A stretch of DNA of 64,000 bases from Eoetvoesiella caeni (GTDB taxonomy: Bacteria; Pseudomonadota; Gammaproteobacteria; Burkholderiales; Burkholderiaceae_B): the NCBI RefSeq assembly GCF_003315175.1, contig NZ_QNRQ01000011.1:62001-126000 (forward strand), given 5' to 3'. The position numbers and the translations under genes were made by a program. The notes beneath the pieces are model-generated. The model worked only from the letters and a program-made list of their open reading frames with translations, did no database searches and was not told the DNA's origin. This document shows, piece after piece, positions 1-9,515 of this stretch (the first letter of the stretch is position 1; every line of letters begins with the position of its first letter).

Positions 1-1
1 T

Positions 2-1504
2 ACGGTGCCCGCCTACTTCAACGACACCCAGCGCCAGGCAACCAAAGACGCCGGCCGCATTGCCGGCCTTGAAGTCAAGCGCATCATCAACGAGCCGACA
101 GCGGCAGCGCTGGCCTTCGGCATGGACAAGGCTGAAAAAGGCGATCGCAAGATTGCCGTTTATGACCTGGGCGGCGGTACTTTCGATATTTCCATCATCG
201 AAATTGCCGATGTCGACGGTGAAAAGCAATTTGAAGTGCTGTCCACCAACGGCGACACCTTCCTGGGCGGCGAAGACTTCGACCAGCGCATCATCGACTA
301 CATCATTGGCGAGTTCAAGAAGGAAAGCGGCGTCGATCTCTCGAAAGACGTGCTGGCCTTGCAGCGCCTGAAAGAATCGGCTGAAAAGGCCAAGATCGAG
401 CTGTCCTCGACCCAGCAAACCGAGATCAACCTGCCGTACATCACGGCCGATGCCTCGGGCCCCAAGCACCTGAATCTGAAGATTACGCGTGCCAAGCTGG
501 AAGCTCTGGTCGAAGAGCTGATCGAGCGCACCATCGAGCCTTGCCGCATCGCGATCAAGGACGCCGGCATCAAGGTTTCCGAAATCGACGACGTCATCCT
601 TGTGGGCGGGATGACCCGCATGCCCAAGGTGCAGGAACAGGTCAAGGAATTGTTCGGCCGCGATCCGCGCAAGGACGTCAACCCCGACGAAGCCGTCGCC
701 GCTGGCGCCGCGATTCAGGGTTCAGTTCTGTCGGGTGACCGCAAGGACGTGCTGCTGCTTGACGTGACGCCTTTGTCCCTGGGCATTGAAACCCTGGGCG
801 GCGTCATGACCAAGATGATTCAAAAGAACACGACGATTCCTACGCGTTTCTCGCAAGTGTTCTCGACGGCCGACGACAATCAGCCCGCGGTCACCATCAA
901 GGTGTTCCAGGGCGAACGCGAAATTGCCGCCGGCAACAAGGGCTTGGGCGAGTTCAACCTGGAAGGCATTCCGCCGGCAACTCGCGGTACGCCGCAAATT
1001 GAAGTGACGTTCGACATCGACGCCAACGGTATCTTGCATGTGTCGGCCAAAGACAAGGGCACGGGCAAAGAAAACAAGATCACCATCAAGGCCAACTCCG
1101 GCCTGACGGACGAAGAGATCGAGCGCATGGTCAAGGACGCCGAGGCCAATGCCGAGGACGACCACCGCGTAGCCGAGCTGGCGCTGGCCCGCAACCAGGC
1201 CGACAGCCTGGTGCATTCCACGCGCAAATCGCTGGAAGAATACGGCGACAAGCTTGAAGCTTCCGAGAAGGAGTCAATCGAAGCCGCCATCAAGGACCTC
1301 GAGGACACCCTCAAGGAAGGCGATAAGGCTGCCATCGATGCCAAGGTTGAAGCGCTTTCCACGGCTTCGCAAAAGCTCGGCGAAAAAATGTACGCCGACA
1401 TGCAGGCCCAGGCAGCGGCCCAGCAAGGCGCTCAGGCGTCCGCCGAGCCCGCCGACGACAATGTCGTCGACGCCGACTTCAAGGAAGTCAAACGCGACCA
1501 GTAA
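2..1504 (+). CDS. dnaK: Chaperone DnaK (Hsp70), 5' end missing
   Basis: Cytoplasmic ATP-driven Hsp70 chaperone that works with DnaJ and GrpE. The reading frame is already open at the window edge, and 500 of the roughly 640 residues expected for the family are present; the missing part is the first quarter of the nucleotide-binding domain. Visible marks are the phosphate-binding stretch [12 protein letters not shown], the interdomain linker followed by [17 protein letters not shown] at the start of the substrate-binding domain, the helical lid, a Gln/Ala-rich tail and the conserved acidic C-terminus [14 protein letters not shown]. dnaJ follows 105 bp downstream on the same strand, the usual order. 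The true start lies outside the window. Confidence 0.98.
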   Translation, partial: TVPAYFNDTQRQATKDAGRIAGLEVKRIINEPTAAALAFGMDKAEKGDRKIAVYDLGGGTFDISIIEIADVDGEKQFEVLSTNGDTFLGGEDFDQRIIDYIIGEFKKESGVDLSKDVLALQRLKESAEKAKIELSSTQQTEINLPYITADASGPKHLNLKITRAKLEALVEELIERTIEPCRIAIKDAGIKVSEIDDVILVGGMTRMPKVQEQVKELFGRDPRKDVNPDEAVAAGAAIQGSVLSGDRKDVLLLDVTPLSLGIETLGGVMTKMIQKNTTIPTRFSQVFSTADDNQPAVTIKVFQGEREIAAGNKGLGEFNLEGIPPATRGTPQIEVTFDIDANGILHVSAKDKGTGKENKITIKANSGLTDEEIERMVKDAEANAEDDHRVAELALARNQADSLVHSTRKSLEEYGDKLEASEKESIEAAIKDLEDTLKEGDKAAIDAKVEALSTASQKLGEKMYADMQAQAAAQQGAQASAEPADDNVVDADFKEVKRDQ

Positions 1505-1609
1505 GGTTTAATCTTAATGGTTCAGAGCCCGGTTTCTGGCATTTTGCCGGGGATCGGGCGCGTTCTTTTGTGATGTAACGAGTAAGGCGTCACCGACGTT
1601 ATCAAAACT

Positions 1610-2728
1610 ATGGCAAAACGCGACTTTTATGAGATCCTGGGCGTAGGAAAGAACGCGACCGAGGCAGAAATTAAAAAAGCCTACCGCAAGTTGGCAATGA
1701 AGTATCATCCGGACCGCAATCCGGACAGCAAAGAAACAGAAGAGAAGTTCAAGGAAGTCAAAGAAGCCTACGAGATGCTGTCCAACGAAGACAAGCGCGC
1801 AGCTTATGATCGTTTCGGACACGCGGGCGTCGATCCCAACGCCGCCGGCGGCGGCATGGGCGGGGCGGGGTTCTCCGATGCCTTCGGCGATATCTTCGGA
1901 GAAATCTTCGGGGGTGGACGACGCGGTGGCGGCGGCCCTCAGGTGTATCGCGGCGCCGACCTCAAATACACGCTGGAAATCAGCCTGGAGCAAGCCGCTC
2001 ATGGCTTCGATACCGAAATCCGTGTTCCCAGCTGGGAAAACTGCGACACCTGCCACGGCTCGGGCGCCAAGCCGGGCACCAAGCCCCGCACCTGCCAGAC
2101 CTGCGGGGGCAATGGCGCCGTGCGCATGCAGCAGGGCTTTTTCAGCGTGCAGCAAACCTGCCCGACCTGCCATGGCACGGGCAAGGAAATTACCGATCCG
2201 TGTACCGTTTGCGACGGCGTGGGCCGCATCCGCAAGAACAAGACCCTGCAAGTCAAGATTCCCGCGGGCATCGATGACGGCATGCGCATACGTTCTTCGG
2301 GCAATGGCGAACCGGGCGTCAACGGAGGCCCTCCGGGCGATCTGTATGTCGAAATCCACCTTAAGCCGCACGGTATTTTCCAGCGCGACGGCGAAGACCT
2401 GCATTGCGAACTGACGATACCGTTCACCACGGCAGCGCTTGGCGGCGAACTGGAAGTTCCCACGCTAAGCGGCAAAGGCGAGATCACGATTCCGGAAGGC
2501 ACGCAAACCGGCAAGACCTTCCGCTTGCGCGGCAAAGGCATACGCGGCGTGCGCTCCAGCTATCCGGGCGATTTATATTGCCACGTAGCGGTCGAGACCC
2601 CGGTGCGCCTGAGCGAAGATCAAAAGAAGATTCTGCGCCAGTTCGAAACCTCGCTGTCGCAAGGCGGTGAAAAACATTCGCCCAAAAGCGAATCCTGGAC
2701 GGACCGGGTAAAAAGCTTTTTCAGCTGA
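1610..2728 (+). CDS. dnaJ: Chaperone DnaJ (Hsp40)
   Basis: Co-chaperone that delivers unfolded proteins to DnaK and stimulates its ATPase. The 372 residues have the complete type I layout: J domain at 1-70 with HPD at 33-35, a Gly-rich/Phe linker at about 75-115, four CXXCXGXG zinc-binding repeats ([32 protein letters not shown]) at about 145-205, then the two C-terminal beta domains. Length is typical. It forms a dnaK-dnaJ unit with the upstream gene and is followed by a strong hairpin shared with the convergent peptidase gene. Confidence 0.98.
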   Translation: MAKRDFYEILGVGKNATEAEIKKAYRKLAMKYHPDRNPDSKETEEKFKEVKEAYEMLSNEDKRAAYDRFGHAGVDPNAAGGGMGGAGFSDAFGDIFGEIFGGGRRGGGGPQVYRGADLKYTLEISLEQAAHGFDTEIRVPSWENCDTCHGSGAKPGTKPRTCQTCGGNGAVRMQQGFFSVQQTCPTCHGTGKEITDPCTVCDGVGRIRKNKTLQVKIPAGIDDGMRIRSSGNGEPGVNGGPPGDLYVEIHLKPHGIFQRDGEDLHCELTIPFTTAALGGELEVPTLSGKGEITIPEGTQTGKTFRLRGKGIRGVRSSYPGDLYCHVAVETPVRLSEDQKKILRQFETSLSQGGEKHSPKSESWTDRVKSFFS

Positions 2729-2816
2729 GTCTAATTAGCTATTGGCGCCCCAGCCCGGCTTCAGGCCGGACTGGGCGCGATACTCTTGCTTCAGCGCCAG
2801 TACTTTCGTAAACCAC

Positions 2817-2847
2817 AAAGGACTCCGCCTTCGGGCTGGAGTCCTTT
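2817..2847. terminator. Bidirectional terminator between dnaJ and M16 peptidase
   Basis: The 10-bp arms AAAGGACTCC and GGAGTCCTTT, extended inward by partly paired bases, enclose a TTCG-type loop. The hairpin lies between two convergent genes. On the plus strand it runs into CTTTGCATTTTG. A second, imperfect GC-rich hairpin sits nearer the dnaJ stop at about 2744-2778. Confidence 0.75.
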
Positions 2848-2856
2848 GCATTTTGT

Positions 2857-5691
2857 TCATTGAATGGCGTTCTCTTCGGTCGCCGGCGCCTCGGCCTTCA
2901 CAGGGTCCTTCCGCGTGGCGGGTTCTGCCGATGCGGGATGCTCGCCTTTTGCTTTGCTCTTGTCCGCGGCGATGGCTATGCTGAACTTAGTGGGTGCCAG
3001 AGTTGCGCGCAGGGCGCTGTTCACGTCTTTGGCGGTCAGCTTGGCCAGTGCCTGGTCTATGTGTTCCGACCATTCGAAGCTGCGGCCCAATTGCATGTAA
3101 TTGATCCACGCCGATGCCAGCACGCCATCCCGGGTGCGCGTCAGTTTGCGCAGCTTCAGCATCGACTCCACCCCCATCTTGACTTCGTCTTCGGTAAATC
3201 CGTCACGTACCGCCCGGGCCAGTTCTTCTTGCATGGCGTCCAGCAGGCGCTGTTGGTTTTCCGGGGCATAGATGGCGTAGGCGGACCAAGTGGCCGTTGG
3301 CTCGTAAGAAGAGGCATCGAAATCGCTGCTGACGGTATACGAGAGCCCTTCCTTGACCCGGATCCGGTTCCACAAGCGCGAGGTCTGCGAGCCGCCCAGC
3401 AAGTAGTTGGCGACGACCAGCGCGGGATAGCGCGGATCGGTATCCTGTATTTCAAGAGGCAGGCTGGCCAGGTACACGGCATTGGCCTTGTCGGGCGTGT
3501 CGATGTCGAAGCGCTTGGGCGCCAGCGCGCGGTACGGGTCGGGGACGCGGGTGTAGGCAGGCGCTGTCTTCCAGCCGGCCAGGCCCTTGCTTAGCGCTGC
3601 TTTTACGGCGTCGGGGGCGAAGGCGCCCACGGCGGAAAACGCCACAGTTCCGGCGCCGTAATAGCTACTGTGGAACTTGACCAGGTCGTCGCGTGTCAGC
3701 GCCGCAATATCCTTGAGGGTCTCTTCAAAGGAGGGCGTGTAACGCACGTCGTCGCGCGTCCAGGGGTTGTCGTAGCGGGCCAGCGCGCGGGACGCCAGCG
3801 CTTCGGGCTTGGTCATGGCGCTTTCGGTGGACGAAATTGCTTGGCGCTTGAACTCGGCCAGCTCGTTCTCTGGAAAGTTGGCATTGCGAAGCAGGGTCAA
3901 GGTAAGCTCCACCAGTTCTGGCAGGTTCTGGCTGGTGGTCGACAGATTGGCGATGACTACCCCGGCATGGCCGCTGAAGTTTAGGTCGGCCTGCAGGGAA
4001 TCGAGCTTGTCCTGGATGGCTTGTCGCGATAACTTCGGCGTGCCGCGGTCCAGCATGGCCGCTGTGGCTTCGGCGTTGACGCGCTGTCCTTTGAGCCCTT
4101 GGGCATTGCTGAACTGAACCAGCAGGTTGGCCTGTACGCGATCTCCGCGGGTAGGCTTGGGCAAAAGTGCCAGTTGAACCTTGCCGTTGGGCAATGACAA
4201 GGGCGTGCGCGAGGTGGCGGCGTCGATGTTGGCCGGTGTCGGTTCGAAAGCCGCAACTGTATCGGGCGTCGTTTTCCCTTGGTAGTCCTTGAGTTCGGCG
4301 GCAAGGTCCACGGGGGCAGGCAGGGGGGCGCGCAGCGGCTTTTCGGTGGGGATATACATGCCGTCGGTACGGTTGCTGGCAACAAGGTATTCCTGGCTGA
4401 CTTTCTGAACCTGGGCCAGCGTGGCTTTTTCCATTTGGTCGCGCTGCACAAAAAACAAGCGCCAATCCCCCGCGGCGACAGCCGACGACAACGCTGAAGT
4501 CAGGCTCACCGGGTCGGCATAGGTGTTGGCCCACAGCGTGCGCCATTTGTTTTTTATGCGGTCCAGCTCGGCCTGGGTGAAAGGTTGCCGGGGCAGACTG
4601 TTCAGCGTTTCATTCAGGGCTTGCAAGGCCTTGGCCTGATCCATGCCCGAATCCAGCTGGGCTCCGAACAGGGCGACGCCGGGTTGCTTCATGGTACGCG
4701 AGAAGCCGAAAACGCTGGTCGCCAGCTTTTTGTCGACCAGCGCGTGATAGAGGCGGCCCGACGGTGTGTCGCTGATGATGTCCAGGCCCAGGTCGAAAGG
4801 CACGTAGTCGGGGCTGGCCGCTTGCGGAATATGGAACATGGCGGCAACAAGAGGGCTGCCGCCATGGCGCCGCACGACAATCTTGTGTTCGCCGTCCTGT
4901 ACGGGTTCGACGGTGTATTCCGGCGGCAGCGCACGCTGCGGCTTGGGTATCTTGCCGAAAGCCCGGGCAATGACGTCTAGCGTGGAAGCCGGCTCGAACT
5001 TGCCTGAAACGATAAGCACGGCATTGTCGGGTTGGTAGTACAGATGGTAGAACTGGCGCAACTGGCCTATGTCCACGTTTTCAACGTCCGAGCGCGCGCC
5101 GATGGTGTCTTTGCCGTAGCTGTGCCACAAATAAGCGGCCGCCTGCATTTTTTGCAGCAAAATCTTGAAGGGATTGTTTTCGCCCGACTCCATTTCGTTG
5201 CGCACCACAGTCATTTCCGAGTCCAGGTCCTGTTTGGAGATAAGCGAATTGACCATGGCGTCGGCCTGCCAGTTTACATACCATTCCAGCGTTTCCGGGT
5301 CGGCGGCAAAGCTGGCAAAGTAATTGGTGCGGTCTTCGTTGGTAGAGCCATTGGCCCGCAGTCCGCGCTTGGAAAATTCGGCCCATGGGTCGCGCAACGT
5401 GGGCGAACCCCGAAACAGCATGTGTTCCAGCAAGTGCGCCATGCCGGTTTGCCCCCGGTTTTCCTGCCGCGAGCCGACCAGATACGTCATGTTGACGATG
5501 GTGGTCGGCTTGGAATCGTCGGGCGTCAACAGCACCGTCAGCCCGTTTGCCAGCGTGTATTGCGTCGTGCCTTCGATAGACGGGCCTTGCGTGACGTTTG
5601 GAGGCAGGTTCAGGGCATGGGCGCCCGCCACGAAACTGCTGGCAAGCACGATGGCGGCAATATTGACTATTCGGATCAAAGACAAGCGCAT
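2857..5691 (-). CDS. Periplasmic M16-family zinc peptidase with two M16 units
   Basis: Predicted exported pitrilysin-like (M16) metallopeptidase. The first half has the inverted zinc motif HXXEH (HLLEH, residues 86-90) and a downstream Glu-rich helix (ESGENNPFKILL) expected to supply the third ligand. The second half repeats the fold without this motif, as in other two-domain M16 proteins. The ATG at 5691 is chosen because it starts a clean signal peptide (MRLSLIRIVNIAAIVLASS, cleavage after AHA near residue 26) and is preceded by AGGAA; a TTG five codons upstream is possible. About 944 residues. The C-terminal tail is rich in Lys, Glu and Ala. The substrate is unknown. Confidence 0.9.
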   Translation of the reverse strand: MRLSLIRIVNIAAIVLASSFVAGAHALNLPPNVTQGPSIEGTTQYTLANGLTVLLTPDDSKPTTIVNMTYLVGSRQENRGQTGMAHLLEHMLFRGSPTLRDPWAEFSKRGLRANGSTNEDRTNYFASFAADPETLEWYVNWQADAMVNSLISKQDLDSEMTVVRNEMESGENNPFKILLQKMQAAAYLWHSYGKDTIGARSDVENVDIGQLRQFYHLYYQPDNAVLIVSGKFEPASTLDVIARAFGKIPKPQRALPPEYTVEPVQDGEHKIVVRRHGGSPLVAAMFHIPQAASPDYVPFDLGLDIISDTPSGRLYHALVDKKLATSVFGFSRTMKQPGVALFGAQLDSGMDQAKALQALNETLNSLPRQPFTQAELDRIKNKWRTLWANTYADPVSLTSALSSAVAAGDWRLFFVQRDQMEKATLAQVQKVSQEYLVASNRTDGMYIPTEKPLRAPLPAPVDLAAELKDYQGKTTPDTVAAFEPTPANIDAATSRTPLSLPNGKVQLALLPKPTRGDRVQANLLVQFSNAQGLKGQRVNAEATAAMLDRGTPKLSRQAIQDKLDSLQADLNFSGHAGVVIANLSTTSQNLPELVELTLTLLRNANFPENELAEFKRQAISSTESAMTKPEALASRALARYDNPWTRDDVRYTPSFEETLKDIAALTRDDLVKFHSSYYGAGTVAFSAVGAFAPDAVKAALSKGLAGWKTAPAYTRVPDPYRALAPKRFDIDTPDKANAVYLASLPLEIQDTDPRYPALVVANYLLGGSQTSRLWNRIRVKEGLSYTVSSDFDASSYEPTATWSAYAIYAPENQQRLLDAMQEELARAVRDGFTEDEVKMGVESMLKLRKLTRTRDGVLASAWINYMQLGRSFEWSEHIDQALAKLTAKDVNSALRATLAPTKFSIAIAADKSKAKGEHPASAEPATRKDPVKAEAPATEENAIQ

Positions 5692-5722
5692 TGCGATTCC
5701 TGGCAAGTGGGTACAGACGGGT

Positions 5723-6895
5723 TTATTTGGACAGCTTTTCCATGGCCTGCTTCAGGCCGGCCACGGTTACACCGTACATGCGGTCGTGCATGATGTTCTT
5801 GATAATGGCAATGGATTGGCGGTATTGCCAATAGCCCTCGGGCTCGGGATTTAGCCAGACCGACTTGGGCCAGTTTTCCAGCAGGCGTTGCAGCCACGTT
5901 GCGCCGGTTTCCCGGTTGTGGTGCTCTACCGACCCGCCGGGATGAAGGATTTCGTAGGGGCTCATGGTGGCGTCGCCAACGATGATCAGGCGCCAGTCAT
6001 CGTTGTATTTGCGCAGTATGTCCCAGGTATCGAAGCGCTCGGACGTCCTGCGCCGGTTGTTTTGCCATAACGACTCGTAGGGGCAGTTATGGAAATAATA
6101 GACATCCAGGTGCTTGAATTCGCTGCGTGCCGCTGAAAACAGTTCTTGTATGCGTTCAATGTGGTCGTCCATGCTGCCGCCTACGTCAAGCAGCATCAGA
6201 ACTTTCACCGTGTTGTGCCGCTCCGGCATCATTTTAAGATCGAGAAAGCCCGCATTGCGCGCCGTGCTGCTGATCGTGTCGTCCAGGTCCAGTTCCAGCG
6301 CAGCTCCTTCGCGCGCAAAGTGGCGCAGCCGGCGCAAGGCCATTTTAAAGTTGCGCGTACCCAGTTCCTGCTGGTCGTCGTAGTCGCGGTATTCGCGCTT
6401 TTCCCATACTTTTACCGCGGTACGGTTGCCGGCCGAAGGCCCGCCCACGCGTATGCCCTCCGGATGATAGCCGCCATGCCCGAAGGCCGAGCTGCCGCCC
6501 GTTCCCACCCATTTATTGCCTCCGGCATGGCGCTCGTTCTGCTCGTCCAGGGTTTTCTTGAACAGCTCCATCAGCTTGTCCCAGCCGTGCTTTTCAATGG
6601 CCTCTTTTTCTTCGGGGCTGAGCTTTTTCTGGAATTCTTTGAGCAGCCAGTCAAGGGGGATTTCTTTATCGGGCAGCGCCATGGCCTCAAGCCCGCGATA
6701 GAACTCGCCAAAGGCCTGGTCGTAGCGGTCGAACAAGGTTTCGTCCTTGACCAGCGTCATGCGGGCCAGGTGGTAGAAGTCGTCGACAGTGGGCGGCATG
6801 ACGCCGCTTTGCAGCACTTCGAGCAGGGTCAGGTACTCCTGCACAGAAACCGGCAGTCGACGGGAGCGCAAGTGGTAGAAGAAGTCAGTCAGCAT
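5723..6895 (-). CDS. VWA domain protein (CoxE-like), partner of MoxR ATPase
   Basis: A 390-residue cytoplasmic protein with a C-terminal von Willebrand A domain. The metal-coordinating MIDAS motif reads DVGGS at 237-241, matching the DXGXS form of the CoxE/DUF58 group. The N-terminal 120 residues are helical and charged; a Gly-rich linker (GGNKWVGTGGSSAFGHGGYHP) joins the halves. It starts 23 bp downstream of a MoxR-type AAA+ ATPase on the same strand, the standard pairing in which the two act together in metal insertion or complex assembly. The actual client is unknown. The same frame stays open upstream into the moxR region, but only the ATG at 6895 starts this protein. Confidence 0.9.
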   Translation of the reverse strand: MLTDFFYHLRSRRLPVSVQEYLTLLEVLQSGVMPPTVDDFYHLARMTLVKDETLFDRYDQAFGEFYRGLEAMALPDKEIPLDWLLKEFQKKLSPEEKEAIEKHGWDKLMELFKKTLDEQNERHAGGNKWVGTGGSSAFGHGGYHPEGIRVGGPSAGNRTAVKVWEKREYRDYDDQQELGTRNFKMALRRLRHFAREGAALELDLDDTISSTARNAGFLDLKMMPERHNTVKVLMLLDVGGSMDDHIERIQELFSAARSEFKHLDVYYFHNCPYESLWQNNRRRTSERFDTWDILRKYNDDWRLIIVGDATMSPYEILHPGGSVEHHNRETGATWLQRLLENWPKSVWLNPEPEGYWQYRQSIAIIKNIMHDRMYGVTVAGLKQAMEKLSK

Positions 6896-6918
6896 GGTTC
6901 GGGCTCCGCTGCGCCGAA

Positions 6919-7788
6919 TTAGCGGCGCTGGGCACGGGTTATGGCGGCCAGGCGCTGCAGCAGGGTCAGGTCTTGCTCGTTCTTGAGCAGGGCGCCCGCC
7001 ATCAGCGGCAAGTCGCCCTGGGCGCTGCTGATGGCGCTGGCCGATGCCGCTTCGTTCAAGAGCAGGCGCAGCCAGTCCAGGAATTCCGACGTGGACGGCT
7101 TTTTCTTCAGGCCGGGTACTTCGCGCAGAGCAAAGAATGTATCCAGCGCCGCCCGCAGAATATCCGCCTTCAGGTTGGGGTAGTGGACTTTCACGATGTC
7201 CTGCATGGTTTCGCGATCGGGAAAGTTGATGTAGTGGAAAAAGCAGCGGCGCAGGAAAGCGTCGGGCAGGTCTTTTTCGTTGTTGGACGTAATAATGATA
7301 AGGGGACGGTGGCGCGCCTGTATGGTCTGGCGGGTTTCGTACACATGGAACTCCATGCGGTCCAGTTCGCGCAGCAAGTCGTTGGGGAATTCGATGTCGG
7401 CCTTGTCGATTTCGTCGATCAGGACGACCACCGGCTGTTCGGCTTCGAAGGCCTGCCACAGCACGCCCTTGACGATGTAGTTGCCGATGTCGCGCACTTT
7501 TTCGTCGCCCAGTTGCGAATCGCGCAGGCGCGAGACGGCATCGTATTCGTACAGCCCCTGGTGCGCCTTGGTGGTGGATTTGATGTGCCATTGCAGCAGC
7601 GGACGGCCCAGCGCGGCGGCCACCTCTTCGGCCAGCATGGTCTTGCCCGTGCCCGGTTCGCCCTTGATAAGCAGCGGACGCTGCAGCGATAGCGCCGCAT
7701 TGACGGCCATCTTCAGGTCGTCGGTGGCAACGTAGCGTTCGGTTCCGGAGAAGCGTTCGGAAGGGAAGGCCGGGGCGGGTGATGTCAT
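6919..7788 (-). CDS. MoxR-family AAA+ ATPase
   Basis: AAA+ ATPase of 289 residues. Walker A GEPGTGKT is at 43-50 and Walker B LIDE at 123-126. MoxR proteins act as chaperone-like remodellers with a VWA partner, and the VWA gene follows directly downstream. The N-terminus (MTSPAPAFPSERFSGTERYV) and the C-terminal lid (ending TLLQRLAAITRAQRR) are complete. It is divergent from the cytochrome genes at 7922, sharing a 133-bp spacer in which I could not assign a convincing promoter. Confidence 0.93.
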   Translation of the reverse strand: MTSPAPAFPSERFSGTERYVATDDLKMAVNAALSLQRPLLIKGEPGTGKTMLAEEVAAALGRPLLQWHIKSTTKAHQGLYEYDAVSRLRDSQLGDEKVRDIGNYIVKGVLWQAFEAEQPVVVLIDEIDKADIEFPNDLLRELDRMEFHVYETRQTIQARHRPLIIITSNNEKDLPDAFLRRCFFHYINFPDRETMQDIVKVHYPNLKADILRAALDTFFALREVPGLKKKPSTSEFLDWLRLLLNEAASASAISSAQGDLPLMAGALLKNEQDLTLLQRLAAITRAQRR

Positions 7789-7921
7789 GTTCTGGTCCGT
7801 GAATTTATAACGTTAGTAGGGATACATAGCGTGTATTACAACAATTATCGTACAATCCGTCAGGTTCGTCGGTTCAGCAAGAGAAGGGCCGGCTTTTATT
7901 TACCGCCAAACAAGAGCTATT

Positions 7922-8278
7922 ATGAAGTTGCGAATTAACCTGATGCGCACGTTATCCGTGCTTGCCGTTACGGCGGCTTCCTGTGGGTTCGTTGGTCTGG
8001 CCCATGCGGCCGACAAAGCCCCGGTGGGCAACGCGACAGCCGCAGTCAATAAAATTTCCATGTGTATCGGATGCCACGGGATCCCCGGCTACAAAGCCAG
8101 CTTCCCCGAGGTGTATCACGTTCCCATGATTGCCGGCCAGAACGCTGAATACATCGTCGCCGCCCTGAAAGAATACGCAGGCGGCACGCGTACTTTCCCC
8201 ACCATGGAAGCCATTGCCGCGACCTTGTCCGAACAGGACATGGCCGACCTTGCCGCTTACTATTCCAGTTTCAAATAA
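7922..8278 (+). CDS. Small periplasmic cytochrome c (c553/c4-half type)
   Basis: A 118-residue class I monohaem cytochrome c. The signal peptide ends near AHA at residue 29, the haem-binding CIGCH is at 48-52, and a Met in VPMIAGQ is a candidate axial ligand. It probably carries electrons in the periplasm. A second gene of the same size and type starts 12 bp downstream, so the pair resembles the two halves of a dihaem cytochrome c4 encoded separately. The partner oxidase is not shown by the sequence, though a cbb3-like oxidase lies 6 kb away. Confidence 0.9.
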   Translation: MKLRINLMRTLSVLAVTAASCGFVGLAHAADKAPVGNATAAVNKISMCIGCHGIPGYKASFPEVYHVPMIAGQNAEYIVAALKEYAGGTRTFPTMEAIAATLSEQDMADLAAYYSSFK

Positions 8279-8290
8279 TCGGGAGCCGAC

Positions 8291-8650
8291 ATGAAAAAAC
8301 TGACTCTCGCCTTAGCGGCCTCTTTGTTCGTTGCTACCGGCTCGGCTGCAAGCGCCGCCGATCTGGCTGCCGGCCAGGCCGCCTACCAAAAATACACCTG
8401 CGCCAGCTGTCATGGTGCCGACGCCAAGTCGCCCATCATGCCTGCGTATCCAATTCTGGCCGGCCAGCATGCCGACTACCTGGCCCACGCCCTCAAGACC
8501 TACAAACGCGGCCAGGCCGGCGCGCCCGCTACGTCCAATATCCGTAAAAACGCCGTCATGGGCGCAATGGCCATGCAGCTAAGCGATGACGACGTTGCCA
8601 ACATTGCCGCATGGCTGGCTAGCTTGCCAACGCCTTTGTCCGTTCGGTAA
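8291..8650 (+). CDS. Small periplasmic cytochrome c, second of a tandem pair
   Basis: A 119-residue monohaem cytochrome c with a signal peptide (MKKLTLALAASLFVATGSA) and haem motif CASCH at 37-41; PILAGQ and the second-half Met residues (GAMAMQL) match the c4/c553 fold. It starts 12 bp after the first cytochrome with GGGAG just ahead of the ATG, so the two are surely co-transcribed. A perfect hairpin follows 20 bp after the stop. Confidence 0.9.
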   Translation: MKKLTLALAASLFVATGSAASAADLAAGQAAYQKYTCASCHGADAKSPIMPAYPILAGQHADYLAHALKTYKRGQAGAPATSNIRKNAVMGAMAMQLSDDDVANIAAWLASLPTPLSVR

Positions 8651-8669
8651 TCGGCGTCTGGCGGTATTC

Positions 8670-8712
8670 GAAGCCTTCTTCGGCCTGGTCGAAGAAGGCT
8701 TCAATCATTTTT
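8670..8712 (+). terminator. Rho-independent terminator of the cytochrome pair
   Basis: A perfect 13-bp stem (GAAGCCTTCTTCG / CGAAGAAGGCTTC) with a 7-nt loop, followed by AATCATTTTT. Confidence 0.85.
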
Positions 8713-8792
8713 GCTCACATGCTTCTTCGGCATGCATCGGTGGCTTGTAAAGACCGCGGTGCCAGAACAAGGCTTTAGCCGTTGCCGCCGGG

Positions 8793-9221
8793 TTATCCCC
8801 GGGTAATGCGCCGTTTTATCAGGTCCAGGTAGCCGTCGTTGCTGAAAGGCGTGCCCAGCCGCTGCGCTTCCCAGACCACTTCTCCCAGGCATTCCATGAT
8901 TTCGTGCGCCGCCTCGTGCGCGTCGTGCGTGGCCAGCAATTGCTGGTGCGCGGCGCGGATGCCGGGCGGCTGGTCGATTTGCAATTGCTCTGCGATGGCC
9001 AGATGCATGGACAGGTGCAGAAAAGGATTGGTGCGGCCCTGTTCCACGGTGTAATCGGCCGCGGCGACTTCCGGGTCTTCAAGGTCGCGGTGATATTCGG
9101 GGTGCTGTTCCGCCCACTGCACGGCAATGCTTTCCAGCGGCGTAAGAATTTCCCGCGCACGATGCTTGCGCCAGGCTTCGGTAAAAAACTGTCGGACTTG
9201 CTCTCGGGAGGGATTAAACAT
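8793..9221 (-). CDS. DUF1841 family protein
   Basis: A 142-residue soluble protein of a betaproteobacterial family without known function. The N-terminus MFNPSREQVRQFFTEAWRKH and the His-rich helical middle (FLHLSMHLAIAEQLQ, THDAHEAAHEIME) are the family's recognisable parts. The ATG at 9221 is preceded by GGGAGG about 6 nt upstream and gives the standard N-terminus; an earlier start codon adds only four residues. It stands alone, divergent from icd. Confidence 0.85.
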   Translation of the reverse strand: MFNPSREQVRQFFTEAWRKHRAREILTPLESIAVQWAEQHPEYHRDLEDPEVAAADYTVEQGRTNPFLHLSMHLAIAEQLQIDQPPGIRAAHQQLLATHDAHEAAHEIMECLGEVVWEAQRLGTPFSNDGYLDLIKRRITRG

Positions 9222-9337
9222 GACTACGCACAATGCCGTAAAAGACCTATTTTACCCGGCCCCTTGACAGTAGGGGCTCGATTGTCAACACAGTAGCGAC
9301 TTAACCGTTAAAATAGCGGGAAAACTTGAGTTACACT

Positions 9338-9364
9338 AGTCTTATATAAGACTGCGTTTATAAT
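9338..9364 (+). promoter_or_regulatory. Palindrome and -10-like hexamer upstream of icd
   Basis: A perfect 16-bp palindrome AGTCTTATATAAGACT at 9338-9353 lies directly ahead of a consensus TATAAT at 9359-9364, about 150 bp before the icd start. No -35 match was found at the proper distance, which fits a regulator-dependent promoter. Further upstream, at 9259-9277, GCCCCT and AGGGGC form a small inverted repeat. The regulator is unknown. Confidence 0.5.
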
Positions 9365-9515
9365 GGCAGTCTTTAGGTCGTCTGAACAAAGTGCCGCCAC
9401 ATATATTGCTCCCGCCAGTCGCGGGCGCAAGCTGTGTGCGCCACTGCCGTTTTTCAGCCTGCCTCTGGTTAGAGAGTTAGCGCTTTTTCTTATTAATGGA
9501 GCAACTGGAGCATCC

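Noticed and set aside
722-1401. Long open frames on the minus strand across dnaK
   Set aside because: They are frame shadows of a strongly conserved chaperone gene; no ribosome sites and no protein-like pattern.
6896-7591. Upstream extension of the VWA protein frame into the moxR region
   Set aside because: The extension is low-complexity and lies wholly within the moxR gene; the ATG at 6895 starts the conserved protein.
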